Shown: positions 8,848 to 17,542, counted from the stretch's first letter. The stretch is DNA of 64,000 bases from Variovorax sp. OV700 (GCF_900099805.1 NZ_FNDR01000005.1:372001-436000), one strand, 5' to 3'. A program made the numbers and translations. The notes: generated by a model from the letters alone, not told the origin.

Positions 8848-9888
8848 ATGACCATCGCCATCACCCCCATCGCCGCAGACCCGGTCGACCACCTGCTCGA
8901 GATCGGTCTCAAGGACCTCTGGTACCCGATCTGCCCCTCGCACTTCATCAAGGAGAACCCCATCTCGCTGCGCCGCCTGGGCCGCAAGCTCGCGCTGTGG
9001 CGCGACGGCGAAGGCGTGCTGCATGCGCTCGAAGACCGCTGCCCGCACCGCGGTGCGCCGCTGTCGCAGGGCGTGGTGCTGGGCGACCGGCTCTCGTGCC
9101 CGTACCACGGCGTCGAGGTGCGCCATGACGGCGTCGTCACGCGCGTGCCCGGCAGCCCGGGCTGCAAGCTCGAAGGCTCGCAGGCCACGCGACATTTCCA
9201 TGTGCAGGAGCGCGCGGGCGCGGTGTTTGTCTACAACTCGAAGGAATCGGTCGACGTTCCGCCGCCACTGGTGCTGCCCGAGCAGCTCACGGATGACGCC
9301 GAGTACGCGAGCTTCCTCTGCTACACCGAGTGGAAGGGCGACTACCGCTACGTGCTTGACAACGTGATGGACCCGATGCACGGCACCTACCTGCACAAGC
9401 AGTCGCATTCGATGGCCGAGGGCGACTCGAGCGCCAAGTTCGGCATCCGCCCGACCGACATCGGCTTCGTGTTCGAGAAGGAAGGCCAGCGCAACGTCAA
9501 CTTCGACTGGACCGAGTGGGCCGACACCGGCATCCACTGGATGCGCCTGGAGATTCCGTACCCCAAGACCGGCGGCCCCGGCGGCAACTTCATCATCGTC
9601 GGCGCTTTCTCGCCGATCGTGAAGGGCATGACGGCCACCTTCTTCTGGCGCGTGCGCAAGCTGACGCCAGGCTGGGAGCGCGACACCTGGCGCTTCCTCT
9701 ACAAGAACCGCCTGGAGGCACGCCACTGGCACGTGCTCGAGCAGGACCGCGTGATGCTCGAAGAGATGGAGTCCGACGCGAACCAGCACGAAAACCTGTA
9801 CCAGCACGACCTGGGCATCGTCCGCCTGCGCCGCCACATGCGCGGCCTCGCGCAAGCGCAGCTGGCCGAAGCCACCACGACGGCCTGA
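8848..9888 (+). CDS. Rieske aromatic ring-hydroxylating oxygenase, alpha subunit
   Basis: 346 aa, the size of VanA/phthalate-dioxygenase-type (class IA) terminal oxygenases that lack a beta subunit. The Rieske [2Fe-2S] ligands are in CPHRGAPLSQG and CPYHGVEV (C-x-H ... C-x-x-H) at about residues 66-88. The mononuclear iron ligands fit DNVMDPMHGTYLHKQ (Asp bridge, His, His). An ATG-rich leader of purines precedes ATG 8848. It would insert one or two oxygen atoms into an aromatic carboxylate or demethylate a methoxylated one, using electrons from the reductase encoded next. Substrate cannot be assigned from sequence. Confidence 0.93.
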   Translation: MTIAITPIAADPVDHLLEIGLKDLWYPICPSHFIKENPISLRRLGRKLALWRDGEGVLHALEDRCPHRGAPLSQGVVLGDRLSCPYHGVEVRHDGVVTRVPGSPGCKLEGSQATRHFHVQERAGAVFVYNSKESVDVPPPLVLPEQLTDDAEYASFLCYTEWKGDYRYVLDNVMDPMHGTYLHKQSHSMAEGDSSAKFGIRPTDIGFVFEKEGQRNVNFDWTEWADTGIHWMRLEIPYPKTGGPGGNFIIVGAFSPIVKGMTATFFWRVRKLTPGWERDTWRFLYKNRLEARHWHVLEQDRVMLEEMESDANQHENLYQHDLGIVRLRRHMRGLAQAQLAEATTTA

Positions 9889-9906
9889 CCGGAAGCGAGC
9901 ATCGCC

Positions 9907-10875
9907 ATGTCTTCTCCCACGCTGAACGCCCTCGTGCACACCATGCGCTACGAGGCCGACGGCATCATCAGTGTCGAGTTCCGGCCGGCCACGCCCGCCG
10001 TGGACTTTCCCGCCTTCGAGGCCGGCTCCCACATCGACCTGCACCTGCCCAACGGACTGGTGCGCAGCTACTCGCTGTGCAATCCGTCCAGCGACCGCCA
10101 GCGCTACGTGGTCGGTGTGCTCAACGACCGCAAGAGCCGCGGCGGCTCGCGCTATGTGCACCAGCAATTGCGCGTGGGCATGACGCTGCCGATCTCGGTG
10201 CCGCGCAACAACTTCAAGCTGCAAGAGGGCGCCGACCGCTCGGTGCTCGTGGCCGGCGGCATCGGCGTGACGCCCATCTGGTGCATGCTGCAGCGGCTCG
10301 TGGCCATCGGCCAGCCGGTGGAGCTGTTGTACTGCGCGCGCACCCGCAAGGAAGCTGCGTTCTGCGATGCGATCGAGGCTCTGGCCAAGGAAAAGTCGGT
10401 GCAGCTCACCTGGCATTTCGACGACGAGAAGGGCGCGCCGCCCGACCTCGCGGCGCTGCTGGCGGGCAAGGGCGCCACCAGCCACTACTACTGCTGCGGC
10501 CCCACGCCAATGCTCGATGCCTTCGAGAAGAGCTGCGAAATGCTGGGCTACGCCAACGCGCACATCGAGCGCTTTGCCGCGGTCCACGTGGAGGCGCCCA
10601 GCGCCACGCAGAGCTACGTGGTGCAGTGCGCGAAGAGCGGCAAGAGCGTCGAGGTGCCGGCCGGCAAGTCGATTCTCGACAGCCTGATCGACGCTGGCCT
10701 GAACCCCGACCACAGCTGCAAGGAAGGCGTCTGCGGCGCCTGCGAAACGGCCGTGCTCGAAGGCGAAGTCGATCACCACGACGGCATCCTCACCAAGATC
10801 GAACGTGCGTCCAACAAGACCATGATGATCTGCGTCTCTCGCTGCAAGGGCGAGCGGCTGGTGCTCGACATCTGA
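9907..10875 (+). CDS. PDR/VanB family oxidoreductase (Rieske oxygenase reductase)
   Basis: 322 aa with the class IA reductase order: flavin domain (RSYSLCNPSS), NAD-binding domain (GGIGVTPIW and the CCGPTPM segment) and a C-terminal plant-type [2Fe-2S] ferredoxin (CKEGVCGACETAVL followed by a final Cys in MICVSRCKG). It passes electrons from NADH to the Rieske oxygenase encoded 18 bases upstream, forming a two-component monooxygenase or dioxygenase. Length and domain order agree with VanB and phthalate dioxygenase reductase. No sign of truncation. Confidence 0.94.
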   Translation: MSSPTLNALVHTMRYEADGIISVEFRPATPAVDFPAFEAGSHIDLHLPNGLVRSYSLCNPSSDRQRYVVGVLNDRKSRGGSRYVHQQLRVGMTLPISVPRNNFKLQEGADRSVLVAGGIGVTPIWCMLQRLVAIGQPVELLYCARTRKEAAFCDAIEALAKEKSVQLTWHFDDEKGAPPDLAALLAGKGATSHYYCCGPTPMLDAFEKSCEMLGYANAHIERFAAVHVEAPSATQSYVVQCAKSGKSVEVPAGKSILDSLIDAGLNPDHSCKEGVCGACETAVLEGEVDHHDGILTKIERASNKTMMICVSRCKGERLVLDI

Positions 10876-10913
10876 GTTTCCCCACCAAGCAAGAAAGCGT
10901 AGAGACACACCCC

Positions 10914-12020
10914 ATGAAAAAGTACTTGTTCGCGCTGGCCTCGGCCGGCGCGGCTGGCGGAGCGCTGGCCCAATCTTCCGTCACCCTGTTCGGCGTGGTC
11001 GACGCGGCCGTCACCTACACGCGCGGCAGCGGCGATGGTTCGAGCCACAAGGTGCAGCTGACCAACAGCGGCAACATGTTCAGCCGCATCGGTTTTCGCG
11101 GGACCGAAGACTTGGGCGGCGGGCTCGCGGCCGGTTTCTGGCTCGAGGCCGGCCTGCAGAACGACAACGGCACCGGCTTTGGCTCCAACGTCAACAACCA
11201 GGCGAGCAGTGCCGGCACTGCGGGCATCCTGAGCTTCAACCGCCGCTCCACCGTGAGCCTTTCAGGGCCGTTCGGCGAGATTCGCCTGGGCCGCGACTAC
11301 GTGCCCGCGTTCTGGAACACGGCCATCTTCGATCCCTTCGGAACCGGCGGCGGCATCGGGGCCAACCAGATCTATTTCTCGGGCCTTGGCGGCCTGCCCG
11401 CGCCCACCGGCACCCGCGCGTCGAACAGCATCGGCTACTTCCTGCCGGGCAACCTGGGCGGGTTCTACGGGCAGGCCATGTATGCCATGGGCGAGAACGA
11501 CTCGAACTCCGTGATGCCGGGAACGCTGCGGTCGACCCGGCGCGACGGCAGCCACGTGGGCTTGCGCTTCGGCTATCTGCAGGGCGGCTTCAACATCGCA
11601 CTGGCCACCGGCAAGACGCGCTACGCGACCGGTGACCTTCGCGTGACCAACCTCGGCGCGTCCTATACCTTCGGTCCCTCGCTAATGAGCCTGAAGTTCA
11701 CGGGCGAGCTCTACACGGAGTCCAAAGGAGGCACCGATGGCAAGGGCGCGCTGGTCGGCTTTCAGTTGCCGGTTGGCCCGGGCGAGATCAAGGGCTCGTA
11801 TGCGCGCTACCGGCTCGAGCCCACCGGCGCAGCGCTGAAGCCGACCACCTCGAAGCTGGTGATCGGCTACGTGCACAACCTGTCCAAGCGCACCGCGCTG
11901 TATGCCACGGTCGCGCGCATCAGCAACCACAATGGCGCGGCACAAGCGCTTGCGGGCGCCATCACCACGCCGAACCGGTCGTCCAGCGGCACCGAGTTCG
12001 GCATGCGCCACATCTTCTAG
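10914..12020 (+). CDS. Gram-negative general porin
   Basis: 368 aa outer-membrane trimeric porin of the Burkholderiales type (porin_4/OmpC-like). Signal peptide MKKYLFALASAGAAGGALAQ is followed by SSVTLFGVVDAAVTY, the conserved first strand, and GFRGTEDLGGGLAAGFWLE, FGEIRLGRDYVPAFW and a terminal strand ending in Phe (GTEFGMRHIF), the outer-membrane insertion signal. It is 38 bases downstream of the reductase gene and ends the operon, so it probably provides uptake of the growth substrate across the outer membrane. A hairpin follows it. Confidence 0.95.
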   Translation: MKKYLFALASAGAAGGALAQSSVTLFGVVDAAVTYTRGSGDGSSHKVQLTNSGNMFSRIGFRGTEDLGGGLAAGFWLEAGLQNDNGTGFGSNVNNQASSAGTAGILSFNRRSTVSLSGPFGEIRLGRDYVPAFWNTAIFDPFGTGGGIGANQIYFSGLGGLPAPTGTRASNSIGYFLPGNLGGFYGQAMYAMGENDSNSVMPGTLRSTRRDGSHVGLRFGYLQGGFNIALATGKTRYATGDLRVTNLGASYTFGPSLMSLKFTGELYTESKGGTDGKGALVGFQLPVGPGEIKGSYARYRLEPTGAALKPTTSKLVIGYVHNLSKRTALYATVARISNHNGAAQALAGAITTPNRSSSGTEFGMRHIF

Positions 12021-12032
12021 GCTCCCTTCGCG

Positions 12033-12064
12033 CATTCGGTGTGGCTGCCTGGTCACACCGAATG
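12033..12064 (+). terminator. Hairpin after the porin gene
   Basis: A perfect 11-bp inverted repeat (CATTCGGTGTG at 12033-12043 and CACACCGAATG at 12054-12064) with a 10-base loop starts 12 bases after the porin stop. No U-run follows, so it may be a weak or Rho-assisted terminator, or an mRNA 3'-end stabiliser for the long catabolic operon. Confidence 0.55.
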
Positions 12065-12203
12065 TGCCTGCCGTTCGCGCCCCGCGCGCTGCGCGCGGCA
12101 TGAAGAAAGAACCATCTTCGTAGTGAATTGCACGCATGGAATCGATGACTCCATTCGTCGTATGGCGCGCGAACATTTTGAGAGAGAAAAGTTCCACGCC
12201 TCG

Positions 12204-12233
12204 TTGACGCTGTCATCTGTGCTCAGCTAAAAA
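12204..12233 (+). promoter_or_regulatory. Putative sigma70 promoter for the 37-aa ORF
   Basis: TTGACG (12204-12209) and TAAAAA (12228-12233) are separated by 18 bases, a fair match to sigma70 -35 and -10 boxes, and lie 31 bases upstream of the small open reading frame at 12264. The pairing with a strong ribosome site just downstream is the main reason to believe it. Confidence 0.4.
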
Positions 12234-12263
12234 TGTGCGCACTTCCAAGGAGGGAGAACGCAC

Positions 12264-12377
12264 GTGAAGCTATTCAGAACAGCTACAAGAGAACTGGCCG
12301 TTGCGACCGCTATTTCAATCGTTTCTTCAATCGTTGCCTCTCTGCCTGAATCCGCAGAGTTGACGCGCTTGCGCTAA
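12264..12377 (+). CDS. Possible 37-aa small membrane peptide
   Basis: A short frame starting at GTG 12264 and ending at TAA 12375-12377. It is preceded by a near-perfect Shine-Dalgarno (AAGGAGGGAG, 12247-12256) at workable spacing and by a plausible promoter. The product reads as a basic start (KLFRTATREL), a hydrophobic segment (AVATAISIVSSIVASLP) long enough for one membrane span, and a charged tail (ESAELTRLR). I recognise no family. It could be a small membrane protein, a type I toxin-like peptide or a chance frame; the ribosome site argues against chance. The surrounding 676-base region between the porin and aminopeptidase holds no other convincing gene. Confidence 0.45.
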   Translation: MKLFRTATRELAVATAISIVSSIVASLPESAELTRLR

Positions 12378-12696
12378 GCCAACCGTCCAGGCATTCAGGC
12401 TCAGCCGCATTCCATCGCCCTCGCACATCGACGGGAATGGAACCCATCACTCCCCGCATCCTGGGACCACCCGCATCGCGCGCGGCGTGGTTCGGTGTGG
12501 CGCGTTCGCGCCGCACCGGCTGAAAAAATCGCTGGACAGTTCGTGTCTTTCCTGACGAACGTCTTGTTCGCCGGGAGGGCGCGGCGCTGCCCGTCGATAT
12601 GTCGTCCATTCCATTTTCGCGCGCGTTCGCGCATTGCCGGCTATCCGCCGGTGCATGCGCGGCGGCGCCTGTCTTTACCAAGAGGCGTTCATCATC
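12378..12696. other. Non-coding stretch with a strong hairpin, upstream of M1 aminopeptidase
   Basis: 319 bases without a supported gene. It holds a 12-bp near-perfect inverted repeat (12493-12504 with 12507-12518, one mismatch, two-base loop) followed by GAAAAAA. This could be the 5' leader structure of the aminopeptidase mRNA. In-frame upstream start codons exist (TTG 12634) but have no signal peptide logic; I see nothing else. Confidence 0.4.
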
Positions 12697-14925
12697 ATGA
12701 AGAAACTTGTCAAGCCAGCCGTCAATCATCTTGCCATCACCGCCGTGACACTTGCCACCTTGGCGGCCTGCGGTGGAGGAGGCGGCGGAGGCGATTCTTC
12801 GCTGGGAGCCAGCGCATTGAATGCGCCCACGCTCACGGCGGACGGTTCGGCGTCGCCCAAGACACCCGACGACGGTCCGGCGCTCGCTCCCGATGCGGCC
12901 GTGGCGCAGATCGACCGGTCCGCGAAGCCGATGGAACTGCCCGACACCGTCTGGCCCATCAACTACAAGCTGTGGTTCCGGCCCGATGCGGAGCTCAAGA
13001 CCTTCGTGGGGCGAGGAGACGTGGAGATCGAAGTGCTCAAGCCGGTCGATGCGATCGTCGTTGCCGCGCACAACCTGAAGTTTGCCAACGGCCGAACCAC
13101 CTTGCGCAAGCTGTCGAATCCCTCCGAGGCCATTGCGTTGATACCCACGCCGCAGACGCTGGGCGACTTCGTTCAGCTGCGGCTCAGCGACGGGCAGATC
13201 GCCAAGGGCAAGTATCTGCTGCACATGGAGTGGGACGGCAAGATCCAGTTCTCCGATGCGGAGTACTGCCCGCCCGAGGAAATGGCGCGCAACCCGTTCT
13301 GCTCTGCGGCCACGGGTGTCTTCAAGGTAGGCCTTTCCACGCCCGAGGGCGTGACGAGCGACGCCATCGTGACGCAGGGCGAAACCAACTATGCGAGGCA
13401 ATGGTTCCCGGGCTGGGACGAGCCGGCCTTTCGCCACACCTTCGAGATCTCGGCCGAGGTGCCGGGCGATTGGCAGACGGTGTCGAACGCCGCGCAGAAG
13501 TCCGCCGTCAAGCTGCCCGATGGCTACCAGCAGGTGTCGTTCGAGAAGACGCCTTCGATGCCGATGTACCTCGCCTTCTTTGGCGGCGGCAAGTTCGACA
13601 TTCTCTCGGACACCTTCAAGAGCCCGCTCGACGGCAGCGAAATGCCGCTGCGCTGGTTCACGCCGCCGGGCCGTTCCACCTGGGCCACCTTCGCGATGGA
13701 GTGGACCAAAGTGGCCATGGACTACTACTACAACTACACCGGCATTCCGCTGCCGTTCAAGAAGTTCGACACCGTGGCCGCCAACGACAGCTACGACAAC
13801 AAGCCCAACACCGGCTTTGGCGGCATGGAAAACTGGGGCTCCATCTTCGAGTTTGCCGATCGCGTGCTCACCAAGCCGGGCGACACGCCCACGCTTTATT
13901 CGGTGACGGTGGTCACGCACGAAATTGCGCACCAGTGGTTCGGCGACCTGGTCACGCTCGACTGGTGGGACAACGTGTGGCTCAACGAATCGTTCGCGCG
14001 CTGGTTCGACCGCCGCACCACGATCAAATTCCACCCCGACTACTACAGCTTCTCCGACTACGTGCTGGACAAGCACACCGTGGTGGTGGCGGACCTGCGG
14101 AACACCGCGGTGCCGGTGCAGCGCAACCTCAACGATGCGGGCTCCTTCGGTTTCATCAGCCCCTCGATCTTCGTCTACAACAAGGGCAGCCACGTGCTGG
14201 AGATGATCCAGAACTACATCGGCGAGGAGGCGATGCAGAAGGGCCTGCAGATCTACCTGAAAGACTATGCCTTCGGCAATGTCACGCCGTCGCGGCTGTG
14301 GAGTTCGCTCGAGAAGGCGAGCGGCGGCAAGAAGGTGACTGACATCGGCGACAGCTTCATCCGGCAGACCGGCGTGCCGCTGCTGACGGTGGACGCTCAG
14401 TGCGCGGGCGACCGCACCTACGTGTCGATCAGCCAGGAGCCGTTTCCCAACCAGAACGTCTATCCCGCGTCTTCATGGACCATTCCCGTGACGCTGGCCT
14501 ACGGCGACGCGATGGAGCAGCGCAAGACCTTCGTGATGGCGAGCAGCACCGCTCAGCTGGATCTGCCGGGCTGCACCGCGGTGCTGGCCGGGCCGACGGG
14601 GCAGGACTACTACGTGAGCAACTACAGCACCCAGTCCTGGAGCGACCTGCTGGCCAAGGCGCAGACCTTTGCCGACAATAAACCGCTGCTGCTCAACATC
14701 GAACGGGACGCGTTCCGCCTGCTGTCGGTAGGGCGCATCACGCAGGTGCAGTACGACCAGATCAAGAACATCGTCAACCTGCCGTCCACGCTTCTTGCCA
14801 AGACCGAGGCAAGCCAGCAGAAGATGATGATGACGATGGCGCAGGACGCGGTCGGCAAGGAAGACTATCCGCACGCGCTGCGCTACCAGGGCAGCCTGAA
14901 GCTGCGCGAGAACCAAAAGCGCTGA
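12697..14925 (+). CDS. M1 family zinc aminopeptidase, predicted lipoprotein
   Basis: 742 aa from ATG 12697, chosen because it begins a clean lipoprotein signal (MKKLVKPAVN... LATLAAC) with AGAGG upstream. The lipobox Cys is followed by seven Gly residues, a flexible tether. The M1 exopeptidase motif is GFGGMENWG (GAMEN equivalent), and zinc ligands are HEIAHQWFG with a downstream Glu in WLNESFARWF. M1 enzymes remove N-terminal residues from peptides. Predicted location is the periplasmic or outer leaflet, where it could digest peptides for uptake. The C-terminal ERAP1-like domain is shorter than in PepN, so this is nearer the ~700-aa secreted M1 group. The small lipoprotein gene follows after 11 bases, suggesting an operon. 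Confidence 0.9.
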   Translation: MKKLVKPAVNHLAITAVTLATLAACGGGGGGGDSSLGASALNAPTLTADGSASPKTPDDGPALAPDAAVAQIDRSAKPMELPDTVWPINYKLWFRPDAELKTFVGRGDVEIEVLKPVDAIVVAAHNLKFANGRTTLRKLSNPSEAIALIPTPQTLGDFVQLRLSDGQIAKGKYLLHMEWDGKIQFSDAEYCPPEEMARNPFCSAATGVFKVGLSTPEGVTSDAIVTQGETNYARQWFPGWDEPAFRHTFEISAEVPGDWQTVSNAAQKSAVKLPDGYQQVSFEKTPSMPMYLAFFGGGKFDILSDTFKSPLDGSEMPLRWFTPPGRSTWATFAMEWTKVAMDYYYNYTGIPLPFKKFDTVAANDSYDNKPNTGFGGMENWGSIFEFADRVLTKPGDTPTLYSVTVVTHEIAHQWFGDLVTLDWWDNVWLNESFARWFDRRTTIKFHPDYYSFSDYVLDKHTVVVADLRNTAVPVQRNLNDAGSFGFISPSIFVYNKGSHVLEMIQNYIGEEAMQKGLQIYLKDYAFGNVTPSRLWSSLEKASGGKKVTDIGDSFIRQTGVPLLTVDAQCAGDRTYVSISQEPFPNQNVYPASSWTIPVTLAYGDAMEQRKTFVMASSTAQLDLPGCTAVLAGPTGQDYYVSNYSTQSWSDLLAKAQTFADNKPLLLNIERDAFRLLSVGRITQVQYDQIKNIVNLPSTLLAKTEASQQKMMMTMAQDAVGKEDYPHALRYQGSLKLRENQKR

Positions 14926-14936
14926 AGGGCAGCCTC

Positions 14937-15347
14937 ATGAAGAAAGCACTCAACTATCTGGTAGCCAGCGCATCTGCGCTGCTGTTGTTGTCCGCTTGCG
15001 GGCCGAGTGGTGGGCCCGAAGCAGAGCTGGTCGGCGTGTATGCCGTGAAGAAGAACGGCGTCCTGAAAGAGCTGGTCAAGATCGAGCGGCAGGACGGCCG
15101 TTACATCATGCGTGACAAGGTGCGCACCGCCGAATGGAGCGAACCCAAGATGCAGATGGAGCCCGTCACGCGCGAAGCATGGCGCAGGATCACCACCGAC
15201 ACCGGGGACACTGCCTTCGTCGGCGTGGCGAGCGGGCAGCTCGGGGTGTTCAAGGTGGCGCCGGGCTGGAAGAAGAACGACTTCAGCACCGAAACCGGCT
15301 ACTTCCTGTTCTATTCGCAAGGACCCCTCGAGGTCCACAAGCTGTGA
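14937..15347 (+). CDS. Small lipoprotein of unknown function
   Basis: 136 aa with a lipoprotein signal (LYLV-type hydrophobic core and LLLLSAC lipobox, Cys near residue 21). The mature part is a small, mostly beta-type sequence beginning ELVGVYAVKKNGVLKELVKI and containing a GRYIMRDK and a ETGYFLFYSQGPLEVHKL ending. I recognise no family. It starts 11 bases after the aminopeptidase stop in the same direction and is probably co-transcribed, so it may be an envelope partner of that enzyme. Confidence 0.8.
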   Translation: MKKALNYLVASASALLLLSACGPSGGPEAELVGVYAVKKNGVLKELVKIERQDGRYIMRDKVRTAEWSEPKMQMEPVTREAWRRITTDTGDTAFVGVASGQLGVFKVAPGWKKNDFSTETGYFLFYSQGPLEVHKL

Positions 15348-15375
15348 GCCGCTTGCGACGCGGCAAACGCGCCGC

Positions 15376-16122
15376 TTAGGCCGCGGGCGCGACGATCGCG
15401 CCTTCGATGCCGTGGCGTTCGAGCGCATCGGCCACGAAGCCGCTGGCCTTCATCTCCTCGACGAAGGCCGCGAGCAGTGCCTGTGCCTCGGCGCCGCGGC
15501 TGGCCGGCGTGCCCATGGCCTGCTGGATCACCATGAAGCGGCCGGGCAGCACACGCACGCCCGGTTCGCGCAGTGCCTCGCCTTCGAGCAGCTGGCGAAT
15601 TCCTGCAGCCACTTCGACCTGGCCTGAACGCAGCGCGTCCAACGCCGCGGCCGCGCCCTGGAGCCGCACGATCTCGGCCTGCCTGATTTCGCGCGTGAGG
15701 AACAGGTCGTAGGCGCTGCCCGCGCCAACCGAGATCCGCTGGCCCGCGCGGTCGATCTGCGCGTTGTCGGTGAATTCGGATGCGTCGCGCACGAGGTAGC
15801 TGCCTTCGATCAGCACGTAGGGCGCGGTGAAGCGCAGCCCTTCGCTGCGCGCCGGGTCGATGGCAAAGAAGCCGATGTCGGCCTTCTCGTTCTTGACCGC
15901 GTCGACCGATGCCGCCGCCTTCTCGAACACCACGAGCTCGATGCCCACGCCGAGCCGGCGTGCGAACTCGCGCGCAAGGTCGATCGACACGCCCACCGGT
16001 TCGCCGGTGGCCGCGTCCTTGTTTGCGAGGATCGGGTTGCCGAGGTTGATCGACGCTCGCAGCGTGCCGCCGGGCGCAAAGGCGGAGACGAGGGCGGGGG
16101 CAATGGGCTGTGGCTGGGTCAT
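15376..16122 (-). CDS. Family 3 (amino-acid type) solute-binding-domain protein lacking a signal peptide
   Basis: 248 aa with the SBP_bac_3 fold signatures: GEPVGVSIDLAREFARRLG, KADIGFFAIDPARSEGLRFTAPY, and GSAYDLFL near the hinge. Such proteins bind amino acids or related acids for ABC import. The N-terminus (TQPQPIAPALVSAFAPGG) shows no signal peptide and there is no in-frame start further upstream, so it is predicted cytoplasmic unless an unusual route is used. No permease or ATPase gene is adjacent. A cytoplasmic ligand sensor or enzyme such as cyclohexadienyl dehydratase-like activity is possible. Confidence 0.82.
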   Translation of the reverse strand: MTQPQPIAPALVSAFAPGGTLRASINLGNPILANKDAATGEPVGVSIDLAREFARRLGVGIELVVFEKAAASVDAVKNEKADIGFFAIDPARSEGLRFTAPYVLIEGSYLVRDASEFTDNAQIDRAGQRISVGAGSAYDLFLTREIRQAEIVRLQGAAAALDALRSGQVEVAAGIRQLLEGEALREPGVRVLPGRFMVIQQAMGTPASRGAEAQALLAAFVEEMKASGFVADALERHGIEGAIVAPAA

Positions 16123-16184
16123 GGCGCGTCCATCGTTTCAAAAAGAGGATGAGCGCCAGTTTACTGACCGGCCGCATCAGCGCA

Positions 16185-17003
16185 TCAACGTGCCGTCAGC
16201 GGCTCGAGGCCGGTCTTTGAGATGGTCGGCGCGGCCTCGGGCGAGTTGAGATAGCGGATCAGCTGGCGCGCCGCATCGGGCTGCTTGGAGGCCGTGGCAA
16301 TGCCGGCCGAGAACACCGTCACGCGCTGTACCTCGGCGGGCAGCGGGCCGATGTAGTCGATGCCTTCGATCGGCAGCAGTTCGCTCACCTGTTGCAGCCC
16401 CAGCGCCGCATCGCCGCGCGCGACCACCGTGCCCACGCGTTCGCTCAGGATGCGCTTGCTCTTGGGCTTGACCTGCTCCTCGATGCCCAGCTTCTTGAGC
16501 AGTTCGGTTTCGTAATACGTGCCGCTGGCGCTCGCCGAGTAGGCGATGGAAGGCGCGGCCAAAAGCGTGCGCTTGAGCGCATCGACCGTTGAAATGTCGG
16601 GCTTGGGCGCGCCCTTCCGCACCGCAAAGCCGATGGACGACTTCACCAGGTCGACCTGGCTTCCCGGCACCACCTTGCCCTCTGCCACCAGCGCGTCGAG
16701 CGCCGGTCGCGCAAGGATCACCACGTCGGCCGGCTCGTTGCGCGACAGCCGGCTCGGAATCGAATCCTCGGCATTGCCCATCGAAGCGCCATAGGCGGTC
16801 TTGACCGTGCGCCCGCTGCTGCGCTCGAAGCCTGGGCGCAGGTCGTTGTAGGCTGCGGTGAAACCGCCCGAGGTCATCACGTGGATGTCGCCGCCGGCGC
16901 GCGGCGGGCTGCCGAAGCTGCTGCATCCGGCAAGCACGGCCGCGGCGGCCAGCAGGGCGGTGCGGCGGGTCAGGCGATTCAACGAGAAGGGCTGGGATTT
17001 CAT
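16185..17003 (-). CDS. Molybdate/sulfate-type extracellular solute-binding lipoprotein
   Basis: 272 aa. The N-terminus (RRTALLAAAAVLAGC) is a lipoprotein signal with twin Arg-like residues before the core; the lipobox Cys is near residue 26. The body matches the ModA-like SBP_bac_11 pattern: DIHVMTSGGFTAAYNDLRPGFE, ADVVILARPALDALVAEGKV and a late GIDYIGPLPAEVQ segment. ModA homologues bind oxyanions, but orphan members without modBC are frequent in Burkholderiales and often have other ligands. It ends 62 bases before the start of the preceding family 3 binding-protein gene on the same strand. No transporter partner is present. Confidence 0.85.
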   Translation of the reverse strand: MKSQPFSLNRLTRRTALLAAAAVLAGCSSFGSPPRAGGDIHVMTSGGFTAAYNDLRPGFERSSGRTVKTAYGASMGNAEDSIPSRLSRNEPADVVILARPALDALVAEGKVVPGSQVDLVKSSIGFAVRKGAPKPDISTVDALKRTLLAAPSIAYSASASGTYYETELLKKLGIEEQVKPKSKRILSERVGTVVARGDAALGLQQVSELLPIEGIDYIGPLPAEVQRVTVFSAGIATASKQPDAARQLIRYLNSPEAAPTISKTGLEPLTAR

Positions 17004-17128
17004 GGTGTCTCCTGAGTGGTTGCATCCATCGTAGGCAGCGAGGCTGTCAATCAGCCTTCAGCGCTGCTGGGGAAACTACCGACTCGGGTGGCGCGAGCAA
17101 TGCGAGCCCGCTGGAGCCACGGGCGAAA

Positions 17129-17413
17129 TCAACTGCGGGGTAGATCGTTTTCGCGCAGCATCACCGGCTCGATGGAGCCCTGTGCAACCCGGCGGCGCAC
17201 GGCCGCTTCCATTTGCTCCTCGTGCTGGGTGTAAGTTTCGAGCGGATCATCGCCCTGAGCGTTGGAGTGGTAGCGGTAGTGCAAGACCTCCCGGCCAATG
17301 CTCGCGCCCACGGGTTGGCCATCGACCAGCACCCAGAAGCGGACCGTGCCGGAGGCCTCGTGGAAGAAGGGCGGGGCGACGGGGTTCGTCCCGGAAAGCG
17401 GCTGTTCGGTCAT
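17129..17413 (-). CDS. DUF1488-like small protein
   Basis: 94 aa from the ATG at 17413. Sequence order (SGTVRFWVLVDGQPVGASIG, then DPLETYTQHEEQMEAAVRRR and a closing EPVMLREND) resembles DUF1488 proteins, in which an N-terminal beta sandwich is followed by an acidic helix. Function of that family is unknown. It is divergent from the histidine kinase gene at 17543, with about 130 bases of shared upstream DNA. Upstream in-frame alternatives would run into the kinase gene and are unlikely. Confidence 0.65.
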   Translation of the reverse strand: MTEQPLSGTNPVAPPFFHEASGTVRFWVLVDGQPVGASIGREVLHYRYHSNAQGDDPLETYTQHEEQMEAAVRRRVAQGSIEPVMLRENDLPRS

Positions 17414-17542
17414 GGGGTGTATTCCGGAACGAGGAGCCTCAGGATACGCTTCGTCGAGTACCCCTTCTTCCGTCGCTTCCGGCAGGCCGGCGCTGCTCGC
17501 CGGACCGCCTGTTGTCCTACACGGGTGCATACTCGGCTCAGC

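Noticed and set aside
10200..12020. Interpretation of the whole 2-12020 region as a phthalate or vanillate operon
   Set aside because: The Rieske/reductase pair is of that family, but the other enzymes (ThDP, aspartate-dehydrogenase-like, aldehyde dehydrogenase) do not fit either pathway, so no substrate was named.
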